Shown: piece after piece, positions 55,801 through 64,000 of the stretch | How the letters are laid out: every line of letters begins with the position of its first letter | Numbering within the stretch: the first letter of the stretch is position 1 | Assembly: GCF_000835495.1 (NCBI RefSeq) | Contig: NW_015622541.1 | Coordinates: 4,526,001-4,590,000 of the forward strand | Reading direction: 5' to 3' | Source of the DNA: Cladophialophora immunda | Taxonomy: Eukaryota; Ascomycota; Eurotiomycetes; Chaetothyriales; Herpotrichiellaceae | DNA length: 64,000 nucleotides | Program-made: the position numbers and the translations under genes | The notes under the pieces: model-generated | Database searches by the model: none | Seen by the model: the letters and a program-made list of their open reading frames with translations, nothing else | Told to the model about the DNA's origin: nothing

Positions 55801-57121
55801 CACTGCACTCGTCGGCCACCCATTGGCGAACAAACTATGGGTGGGCACTGAATGACCGTAGTGGTACTGTCGTGATAGGGGCGTAAGAGATGTGTAGGAG
55901 GAAAGGTGCGTGTGTCCGCCAGACGTGGTTATATAGGAGGTGTCGATCGTAGTTGCCAGCCCCAACAGCGCCCACGCTATCACTAAAAGTTGGTGCCCAA
56001 CCGAGCACTACGGAATACCAGAAACGACCAAAATCTCCGCGCGGGAGGGAGGGGGGAGGGCGAGGCTCGAGCGAAATCAATGTGCTTGACAGTTTCAATA
56101 ACAATGGAGACTCCTCAATGAAGAAGAGTGGACAAGGGGACGTGTGGAATAACTAGTCGAACGACCGAGTGTCTGAATATCCCATCTTGCAGGAGAGTTG
56201 TCGGCAACAATGAAAGATGGCAGGGTGTTTTATGAGGCAATATCGGATTGGATCATCTCTGGACATCGGTGCTATGCAAGCCACGCTTCAAGATTGCCTC
56301 TGGGAACCTCAGGAGCCGATACATTCCATTTTTGCATGCAGCAACTCCTCATGTCTGCATGGAATCATACAGTCATGCCGCCATCCTCCCATGAATACGG
56401 ACAACGTCGACAGTTTTTCTGGATAGAACGAGCACGTCTTGAAGATTGCCCGGGTAAAGTCTTGTGCAACATCCATCGGCGCCGGAGCGACAGCGTCTTA
56501 CTTTCGCAACAAGCTCCCTCCTACCTTTATGTTCCTGGGGCGAAACCGTCTCTTGTCCAGAACCATCATTTGAACCCATCGAGATGCATCAAGAACGGAT
56601 AATAGATTACTCTCGAGGGAGCAAGGACATCCTGGCCTGTGGTGGAGCCACGAGCATTGTTTCTCGGATGAATCTATTCGAATGGCTCCTAACGCCATCC
56701 TCATCTCATGGCATGTACGACGGCAGCGGATGGTGGTCCAAGCCGAATCATCACTACCTCGCCTCCCCGCATATCGCCAGTACATTTGGCGGGGTTGTTG
56801 TCGCCAGTGTCCTCGAGCCTGTGCCCCTTTCAGAATAGTACCGTGGTCGGAAATCTCGGGTTTAGGCTACGAACCCTGATATCCCCGATTCTCCCACAGC
56901 CTTGTCGGTGGAGACGGCAATTGATACTGCAGTGTAATGTGTATTCAAGCGCAACAGGCTGCGATATATGTATCCCAATCCTCCAGCTCAGTGGGAAGAT
57001 GGAAAGCTCCTCGCCAGTGAGTACCAGGCTTTCGCATTGCCTTTGCTGAATCTATTGGATCTCAAATCAAATCTCGCTTCACCTCACAAGCGACGAAAGG
57101 GTCAATCTACCAAAAGTCAAT
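52880..57121. other. gene-poor tract upstream of the aldehyde dehydrogenase
   Basis: 4.2 kb. It contains coding-like scraps without complete structures: 53744-53926 (+, MRYAGLVSLFHFSRSGEML...), 54560-54750 (+, open without ATG, reading TLEGQSDDEISFVEVG), and 55234-55570 (-, two overlapping frames). These may be decayed or unrecognised spliced genes. The 3'-most 1 kb is probably the dehydrogenase promoter. Confidence 0.4.
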
Positions 57122-58600
57122 ATGCCCGTCACGCAAAAGCACAATGGTTTGGAAGTTGTGCCATGCTGGATCAATGGGAAACCCATACCGCTCGACGCCA
57201 GCCGCCTGATCGAGGTCTACTCATCGGCCCAGGGGAAGCTCGTCCACTACGCCCAGGGAGCCTCCGTCGACGATGCCACGGCCGCGGTCCAGGCGGCCGC
57301 AGAAACATTCAAGACGTTTAAGCGAGTTCCGCACCAAGAACGACGAGCATTGCTGTTGAAGGTTGCAGATATCCTCGAAAGCCGTGTGGACGAGCTTGCC
57401 CGCTACCAGATTGAAGAGACGTCCTGCCCCGAGGCCTGGGCCAAGTTCAACGTCATCCTCGCCGCCAGGGCCATCAGAGAGATTGCCGCGAATATCACCA
57501 TCGCATGTACAGGGGAGATGCCTCCACCGGAGACTGCAGAAACCTTCTGTCTTGTCTATAAGCAAGCTGTGGGGCCTGTTCTGAGCATCGCCCCCTGGAA
57601 CGGCAGCATCATTCTGTCTGCGAGGGCGCTCGCGGCTCCCCTTGCCGCTGGCTGCACCGTCGTCTTCAAAGCATCAGAGCTAAGCCCACGTGTCCACCAC
57701 GGCGTGGTCGAGGCATTTCTGGCTGCCGGCCTTCCAGACGGCAGTATCAACCAAATCCAGGCGAACCGCGGAGACGCTAGCAGCATCACCGAGACCATTA
57801 TTGCACACCCAGCGATTCGCAAGGTCGAGTTCATCGGCAGCGCAGCTGTGGGACGAATCATTGGCCAGCTGGCGTCGAAATACCTCAAGCCCGTCTTGAT
57901 GGAACTCGGCGGCAAGGCTCCCGCTATCGTCCTCGAGGACGCCGATCTGAAAAACGCCGCGGCACTTTGCGCTCAAGGCGCAACTATGCACCACGGACAA
58001 ATCTGCATGTCGACTGAGCGAATCATCGTTGTTCAAGATGTGGCAGACGAGTTCATCAACCATCTGCGTGATGCGGTTGCACGCCTTCAAGGTAACGCCG
58101 GTTTTGCTGTGACAAAAGCAATGGCACAAAAAGCACACAAATTGCTCTCTGACGCCACGGACCACGGAGCGACATATCTGATCGGTGGCAACCAGTGGCA
58201 AGGTGACAGTGGTGCTGCGCTCGAGCCAACGATCCTCGCCAATGTGAAGCCTGGAAACCCCATTTATGATCTCGAGACCTTTGGCCCATCAGCAACAGTG
58301 TTCATTGCCGCAGACGAAGACGACGCCATCAGGATAGCAAACGACAGTTCTTATGGCCTCACAGGAGCCATCCACACGCGTGATATTTTGAAAGGTCTCC
58401 GGCTAGCTCAAGAGTTGGAGGTCGGACTGGTTGCTTTGAATAACATGACGCTATATGACGAGGCCTCGGTCCCTCTAGGCGGAACGAAAGGTAGTGGCTG
58501 GGGCAGAAACAATAGCAGATTTGCGGTCGAGGAATTTCTGATCTCGAAGACGGTCGCGGTTGCCGCAAATGCCGGAAGCCCTGTTTTCGGGGCAAGTTGA
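57122..58600 (+). CDS. NAD(P)-dependent aldehyde dehydrogenase (salicylaldehyde/vanillin-DH-like)
   Basis: 492 residues, single exon, ATG at 57122. It is an aldehyde dehydrogenase with SIAPWNGSI (Asn160), the cofactor-site stretch VVFKASELSP, FIGSAAVGRIIG, general-base Glu261 in LMELGGKAP and nucleophile Cys295 in HHGQICMSTER. The catalytic site replaces the common GQxC(C/T) with GQICMST, a pattern seen in fungal and bacterial salicylaldehyde/vanillin-type dehydrogenases. KGSGWGRNNS near the end fits the oligomerisation region of that clade. It oxidises an aldehyde to the acid, probably an aromatic one (inference). It ends 90 nt from a convergent Zn2Cys6 regulator, a possible specific regulator. 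Confidence 0.9.
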   Translation: MPVTQKHNGLEVVPCWINGKPIPLDASRLIEVYSSAQGKLVHYAQGASVDDATAAVQAAAETFKTFKRVPHQERRALLLKVADILESRVDELARYQIEETSCPEAWAKFNVILAARAIREIAANITIACTGEMPPPETAETFCLVYKQAVGPVLSIAPWNGSIILSARALAAPLAAGCTVVFKASELSPRVHHGVVEAFLAAGLPDGSINQIQANRGDASSITETIIAHPAIRKVEFIGSAAVGRIIGQLASKYLKPVLMELGGKAPAIVLEDADLKNAAALCAQGATMHHGQICMSTERIIVVQDVADEFINHLRDAVARLQGNAGFAVTKAMAQKAHKLLSDATDHGATYLIGGNQWQGDSGAALEPTILANVKPGNPIYDLETFGPSATVFIAADEDDAIRIANDSSYGLTGAIHTRDILKGLRLAQELEVGLVALNNMTLYDEASVPLGGTKGSGWGRNNSRFAVEEFLISKTVAVAANAGSPVFGAS

Positions 58601-58689
58601 GGGACTTGGAGATTTGTCTCTTGGTCCAAGTCGATGTAGCGGGAGCTTTAGGGATGGATGGCGAGGGTGATTGTGGCCTTCAAGCTCCC

Positions 58690-59819
58690 TCAGTACAAGG
58701 AAACACGGTTTCCTAGTCCAAAATCTGCTCCAGAATTGGTAATCTCTCGGTCACCTACAGCGATGACCTCTTGGATCTTGGGCACACAGCCGGGCACGTT
58801 CTCGAGTCCAAAGTCTGCGAGGCTGGAGAAAAGGTCGAAGGGCCACAGTGTATTACCCGTATATAATAGGCTATTCAACGAAGGGCTGGATTGACTAGTG
58901 CTGCAGTGGACGCCGCTTGGCTGTTGTGCATATGTCTCGATCAAGTCCTTTCGTTGTGGCATTCTGCAAATGTAAGACCACACCCAACAGACAATCGGAC
59001 ATAACTTACAAGTGAGCACCTGAGTCAGGGGAAAGGCGCCAACCACCATCTTCAGGGTTGAGGTTGCCAGAAAGATCATTCTTGCGTCTCTGTGATTGGA
59101 ATAAGGGCCATGGGCCATTCATCGGAGTAAAGGCTAGGGGCATTATTCGTGGTTCGATCACGTTGTCCGTCGGCTCGTCTTCACCTGGCGTGCGAGAGAA
59201 GCATGGGGAAGGGACCAAACCCTGACGATCTTGAATAAACGAAGGATGTCCCTTGCTTCCCTCCTCCGGTTTCCTGGTCTTCTCCGATGGTGGTCGACCT
59301 GAAGCGTTAAGCAAAGGAACCCAGACGATGCAAGGGTGCGGTTCACTCATCCATTGAATGATCGTTGGGGGAGACACAGGTGTTTATAAGGTCAAAGCAT
59401 TGAAGCCGGTGGGCAATAAGAACGCCAGGCTGAATGGACATAGGAAAGATGCAACAGCTTACCGTTTGAATGGCATGTTCTTGCTAGCGAACTCATAAAG
59501 TTCTCTCTGCAAACAACCCTCTTCGGACCACTTCGAGGTTTCGAAGGCTTTTGCCGAAGGGGAAACGAGCATTGCATGCCTACTCTTTGACAGAGGCCAC
59601 ATGCTGGTCGTTTCATGTCGCCTTTGATTCGGAGGTCAACGTTAGGCCTACAGACCCGGTACAGATGGCTGGTTGAAACTTGCATTTTATCTTTTTCCTA
59701 TGATAGTCAGTGAGTAAATTGAGATGGTCATTGGCAGCAGCGTGCCTGTTGCAGCCCCGACATGCCCGGTTCACCGTCGGAAGCCACGCAGGGGAGCTCG
59801 GAATAGAGGCCCCATCCAT
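58690..59819 (-). CDS. compact Zn2Cys6 transcription factor
   Basis: Five exons (59746-59819, 59663-59697, 59621-59463, 59298-59010, 58963-58690) encode 276 residues. The zinc cluster is at residues 19-51: ACRGCNRKKIKC, an extra Cys in PAIC, then RPACGLCQRVGMQC, and a basic QKPSKPRSGPKR linker. Intron 1 (59698-59745) has a GC donor: AG|GCACGC with TATCATAG acceptor, inside the Arg codon after CRGCN. Intron 2 (41 nt, CCTAAC branch) and intron 4 (46 nt) are GT-AG. Intron 3 (59299-59462) was set by its GTAAGC donor and TTAACGCTTCAG acceptor. No fungal transcription-factor middle domain is visible; the C-terminus has only low-complexity acidic/aromatic patches. Probably regulates nearby catabolic genes (inference from position only). 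Confidence 0.7.
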
Positions 59820-61223
59820 TATTTCTTTCCGTGCGTAATTATCACCATCGAGGCAGAAAGAGGGTTTTGATGCCTTGGTACATGAGTCTTAGCAGCTGCT
59901 CTTGGGCAATGCGAAACCAATGCCCACGGTGTTGAGGGAGGTTTGTAGAGAAGACACAACCGGGGAGTGGCAAGCCAGCGGGATGTTGAGTTTGTGGGAC
60001 CATTAGGGGTCGCCACCTGGGCCACAGGGCCTCATGCCCCCATGCCCCCGTCTGTAGTAGGTACTTGTTCGCCCTGCTATGTACGACCTGAGTTCTGCGG
60101 GACGTGCAAGGGACACTCCGCCTCATACGCTGTCCCGTACAAATTCTAACAGAGGCGTGTTCCCACGGGGATGCGAGACGGCGATATGCCAACAGCAATG
60201 TCCGTACGGTGAGGATGTTCTGCTTGTGTGCGTTCGCGCCCAGAAAACCGCGCTTTTGCACCCAGTTCTTGCTTAAGCTCGACTCTGAACAGCAAGAGAA
60301 ACAACAACAACAAGCAGCGAGGGGGAGTCAGCCAGCCAGCAATTCCAGGAAGAGAAGTTTCCATCTCTGGGGGTGTATAACGACCTTGAGCAGGCGGAGT
60401 TGTCGAAGTCGAGGGCCGGAAGGGGGCGCGAGGGCATTACGATGGGAATAAGCGACAGTCTCGGGGGGAAACTACGAGGTAGTCACTCTCTTGGAAAGCC
60501 CTGCCAGAGTCGCACTGTACTTAGGCACCGAGGACTCTAGGACAAGGTATTTGCCCCAAGGCAGCACTAATCTAAAGGCAGAAATTAGACGACGACATGT
60601 TACAGACCAGAGAGGCGCTCACTATTCCCCCAGGAATACGCCTAGCTGGTCAGATCTCTTTCTGTCGCAAAGATGCTGGCGTCCCGCATCGCCCCCTTAT
60701 CGAACTTCTTCCTTCTGGGGGCCAGTGCTCCATCCATGTGCCACTCCTGCAGTCCTCGGCCATATGCATGCCCCCTGGGGACAAGCCTCTCTCGCCCGAA
60801 AACCTTTTTACATCCACCCCCCCCCTTCGCCACCTGGGCTCTCCTTGGCCTAGTGAGCCATCTTTGGGCAATCTGGGGCGGCTGAAGCCACCAATATCCA
60901 AGCAATCATAGGCTCCCCCACACGGGGAAAAGCGGATATTGGGCTCCTGGAGGCCTCACACGACGAGGAGGTGTACGAGTAGCTCTCGACCCACGACCCC
61001 ACGAGCCTCGGGTGCCTCTGCTAAGTTGGCCACCCTCCTGGCTTGAAGCTGGGAGCTGGGAGGCTTTGCCCTCGGGTATTGTGCCCCCCTCCTCCGGCTC
61101 AAGCGAGGTGCCGACTTTCCCATTTCCATTCATTTCCTGACTCTTCAATATCAAGTCAGAAAACCTGCCATCTAATGGACCTGTGTGCCCTCTCTGTCTT
61201 CCTGAGTAAGAAAGTCCGCTGTC
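59820..61223. promoter_or_regulatory. divergent promoter region, Zn2Cys6 and DUF3425 bZIP regulators
   Basis: 1.4 kb between two divergently transcribed regulator genes. Only short overlapping frames in GC-rich sequence (60491-60911, both strands) with no motifs. AACAACAACAAC-type repeats occur near 60300. Confidence 0.45.
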
Positions 61224-62714
61224 ATGAAGATGGAAGCGCCCACGCCCAAATCGACAAAGTCCCGGAGGCGAGACACCGACGACAGCCGAGCGGAGAGAAA
61301 GAGGATCCAGGACCGCCTAGCCCAACGGGCCACGCGTGAAAGGACCAAGAACCGCATCGCCTATCTCGAGCAGCGTCTCAGCAGCCTCGAGGCCGGCGAC
61401 AAGGACGGCGAGATCACCAACTTGACGCGCATCATCGACAACCTGCGCAATGACAACAATCGCCTTCGAAATGCATTGGTCAAGATGCGCACCGTCATTG
61501 ACCAGGCCGTGCTGGCGCCGGACTCGTCCAGTGAGGCTCAACCAGACACCAGGCCTTGCGGGTGCAACATGCAGTCCGCTTGCACCTGTGCTCAGACACC
61601 ATTCCCCGCGGCCACCCCTGCTACGGCATTCGAAGACCCAAATGCTGCATTTCGCCACACTTCCGTCTCTTCGACCGACACTTCAGAGGTCACCGAGGTG
61701 ATCAACGGCCACAGCCTTGGCCTCAACGTGGATGTCTCACAACCCGATACCATGGGCTCCGTGACAGGCCTTGAGGACTTTTTCGACTTCAACCCGAACT
61801 CGCTGCTTGAGATGTTTGAGATGGGTAGTACCACGGGCTTCAATGGATGGCAGCCACAGACACCCTCTCCATTCGACTATCGCTTTCCTTCGTCAGATGC
61901 TGTTGTAAAGGTCGCTCCCGACGTCGACAAATGGCACGTATCCAACGGAGCGTTTATCAGTTGCTTAGACAGCGTCAAGCAGCACACGGCATCGACCGCC
62001 ACCCTCGACATGCACGTGCCGTTCAAGGCCGCCATTTGGGGGTGGGACAATGTTGGTCCGGAAGCTCAGCACCCTGTATGGAATGCGCTGCGGCAGGTTG
62101 ACCAGAGAGTGTTTGGCACATGGACGTCCAAGGCGCAGAGAATCGCTTTGATGTACGTCTGCCAGACACTGATCCAATACCGAGAGAATCCGACTCGAGA
62201 GAACCTGGAACGGGTGCCAGTCTTTCTACGGCCTAGGTATGCCTTCCCCACGACAGGGGGTCAAAAATGCGTTGCTAACCATCGCCAGACCATCACAAGA
62301 AAGGGTGCAACACCCAGCGGTCATAGATTTTCTCATATGGTAAGTCTTTGTCCCCTCTCTTCCCTCGCTTCCAAAAAGGGAGACAAACGCTGATAGAGGT
62401 CTGTGATGCAAACCAGGCCCGGACTCCGGGATCGACTCGTCTTCGAGCACAAGAAATATACGTCAACCGGCGACTTCTCAGCCGCATTTGTCGAGAACTT
62501 CAACTTCTACTGGCCGTATTCAGACCGTGATATCTTCGCGTACAATCCGGTCCAGAACCGCTACGAAGTATCCAAGATCTTCCTCGAGTACGCGTACAAC
62601 TTCAAGAACTGGACCATGAAGCCGGGCTTCTTCAAGAAGTTCCCCGAGATGCAGCACGACATCGCGGCTTTTGAAGGGACCATGGACTTTCCGAAGGCGA
62701 GCTGGTCAACGTGA
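61224..62714 (+). CDS. bZIP transcription factor with DUF3425 domain
   Basis: Exons 61224-62236, 62289-62339 and 62417-62714 (introns 52 and 77 nt; CTAACC branch in the first) encode 453 residues. The bZIP is at about 22-85: basic RKRIQDRLAQRATRERTKNR, where the usually invariant Asn is Asp30 as in many fungal DUF3425 proteins, then zipper LEQRLSSLE and IIDNLRNDNNRLRNAL. The DUF3425 region fills the C-terminus with PVWNALRQVDQRVFGTWTSKAQRIAL, HPAVIDFLIWPGLRDRLV, FVENFNFYWPYSD and WTMKPGFFKKFPEM. It is a nuclear regulator, with a role in stress or secondary metabolism suspected for this family. A Cys-rich CGCNMQSACTC motif sits at about 113. Confidence 0.85.
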
Positions 62715-63451
62715 GAAAAGGGAGTCACCCATCTGGTGGGTTTCGCTCTTCGATAGACTGCCCCCCAAGTGATGCGTTTTCGGGTCCAAGATATCGGCAG
62801 CAGCTCCGCGACTGGCCATACGGATCCGTCTCTCGCCGCCAGCGACCGATCAACTCGATGAGCGACGACCTAGGCAAGTCATGTGCAGGGACTGCTGGCG
62901 AGGACTTCCACGTAAAGGGCACCTTGCGCACTACCTGCAATTATCACGCAGGAACACGTCTAGAACTAAAGGTGTACGAGGGCAGGTACACCTTAATCAC
63001 CTGTGTCGCCTGACCAAAGGAACTTGATGTGTCTCTACCAGACGACATCAGATGCTGCATTGAAAATTCACGCCTTCACAGCGCGATGAGTACGTGAGTC
63101 TCGTGCCGTCATGTCTGAAGAGGTGGCCAGCGTATACGTCAGCACGACAAAGGGAACTACGCCCTTAAACCGTCGACTGCGAATAGAGACAGGTCAGAGT
63201 GGACGGCAGATCGGAGCTCAGGATCGTGGATCCGAAGTCGGGAAGGGGTGGGAGCATGGGGTCTATGCTCAAACTAGTCCCATGTTCAAGAGCTGAAATG
63301 CCCATGTCGCCGATGCTGCGCTGTTGCTGCGAGGGAGGCACATATTTTTACACAAGCTCATCACATACAAGCAGCTACCATAAAGAAAGAGAGTCTTCAA
63401 GACGAACGCTCTTTAAAAGGCGCATGCATGATCTAAATGGACGAGATCTGT
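62715..63451. other. convergent intergenic region
   Basis: 740 nt between the 3' ends of the bZIP gene (+) and the dehydrogenase gene (-). Short frames only. Confidence 0.5.
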
Positions 63452-64000
63452 CTAGTATGTATTCTCGTTGATCGTAAAGCCTCTAGAAGTGGCATCAGGG
63501 TTAGCGACAAGGAAAATGAACCAATGTCAAGATCGCTGTCTACTTACCCATCGATGACAAGGTTATGTCCCACCACTAGGCTCATGCGCGGGGTGCTGAG
63601 GAGCACCACGACGTCGCCGATCTCGTCGAAGGTGGCCTTCCGGCCCTGCCGCGCTTCGTACTCCTCCCACGCCTTGGCCGCGAGCTCGCCGTTGCCTTGC
63701 TTCATGAAGGGGTCGAGCAGCTTGGTCAGGAGGAAGCCCGGCGAGACGGCGTTGATGCGGATGTCGTGCCGACGGGCTTCGAGGGCGGCCTGGGGTTGTT
63801 GGAACGAAGGGCGTTATTGCCGAGAGCGATGGCGGAGGGCGGGGCGGGTTTGGGAGTTATGATGGTAAGAGGGAAGGAAGCAAGTGCACTTACAGCTTTT
63901 GTGATGCCCATCACGGCGTGTTTCGACGCCGAGTATCCCGTCGTGCCAGCGCCGGCCTGGATCGAATTGACGGACGCGCAGTTGACGATCGAGCCGCGTT
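63452..64000 (-). CDS. short-chain dehydrogenase/reductase, C-terminal part (partial)
   Basis: Runs off the right edge, 5' part missing. Exons 63894->64000, 63548-63789 and 63452-63482, with introns of 104 and 65 nt (GTAAGT donors; CTAAC branch before TTCTAG). Visible motifs of a classical SDR: RGSIVNCASVNSIQAGAG with the catalytic Ser region, GYSASKHAVMGITKA with the catalytic Tyr and Lys, INAVSPGFLLTKLLDPF, and a terminal VIDGGFTINENTY. The Rossmann dinucleotide motif TGxxxGxG would be outside the window. NAD(P)-dependent oxidoreductase; substrate unknown. It lies near the aldehyde dehydrogenase and two regulators. Confidence 0.9.

Noticed and set aside
1..64000. tRNA, 5S rRNA, snRNA, CRISPR
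   Set aside because: I looked for B-box (GGTTCRANTCC) motifs and other familiar cores and saw none; CRISPR arrays are not expected in fungi and no regular repeats were found.

Overview
The window is nuclear DNA of a filamentous ascomycete (Pezizomycotina). The evidence is the spliceosomal introns of about 41-125 nt (one of 163 nt, one of 363 nt) with GT-AG ends and CTAAC/TTAAC-like branch sites, A-rich start contexts, and fungus-specific families: Zn2Cys6 and DUF3425-bZIP regulators, a group II G-alpha, a Kex2-type secreted protein and a GPI protein. Base composition is balanced. The single-exon WD40, lipin and DnaJ genes would suit Eurotiomycetes/Chaetothyriales, but that placement is a guess. 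I see no tRNA, rRNA, CRISPR, intact transposon or polyketide/peptide synthase.

Left part (1-20.6 kb), mostly conserved housekeeping genes: the 5' part of eIF4G (-), a DNAJC9-type J protein (-), a fungal transcription-factor-like protein without a zinc cluster (+), a broken or spliced unknown locus (-), a Cys-rich GPI protein (-), a universal-stress-protein (USP) gene (+), a RibD/Rib2-type deaminase (-), a large WD40 scaffold of MABP1/WDR62 type (-), and a two-exon secreted protein (-).

Middle (20.6-35.2 kb), two gene-poor tracts of about 7 kb each. They flank one RsmA/Yap-like bZIP gene (27895-28710, -). They hold a convincing 60-residue one-helix membrane protein (23338, +), two weak spliced candidates, and a hairpin-rich inverted-repeat block (about 34.25-34.56 kb) upstream of the G-alpha gene.

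Right-centre (35.2-52.9 kb), dense conserved genes: group II G-alpha (+), a small Ser/Ala-rich protein (-), glutathione peroxidase with an apparent mitochondrial leader (+), a 145-residue single-pass membrane protein (-), lipin/Pah1 phosphatidate phosphatase (-) divergent from TAF9 (+), an FN3/coiled-coil membrane protein (+), and tRNA-His guanylyltransferase THG1 (+).

Right end (52.9-64 kb): after a 4 kb gene-poor stretch come an aldehyde dehydrogenase (+), a compact Zn2Cys6 regulator convergent with it (-), a DUF3425 bZIP regulator (+) and a short-chain dehydrogenase running off the window (-). This resembles a small inducible aldehyde-handling module.

Most interesting observations: (1) the USP gene has an in-frame TAG in a CAR-YYA-type leaky context whose AG can also act as a second 3' splice site, with nearly identical sequence at both acceptors and about 100 clearly coding codons after it; (2) two in-frame starts in the glutathione peroxidase; (3) a GC-AG intron inside the zinc-cluster codons of the right-end regulator; (4) the hairpin block near 34.4 kb; (5) the 60-residue membrane micro-protein.
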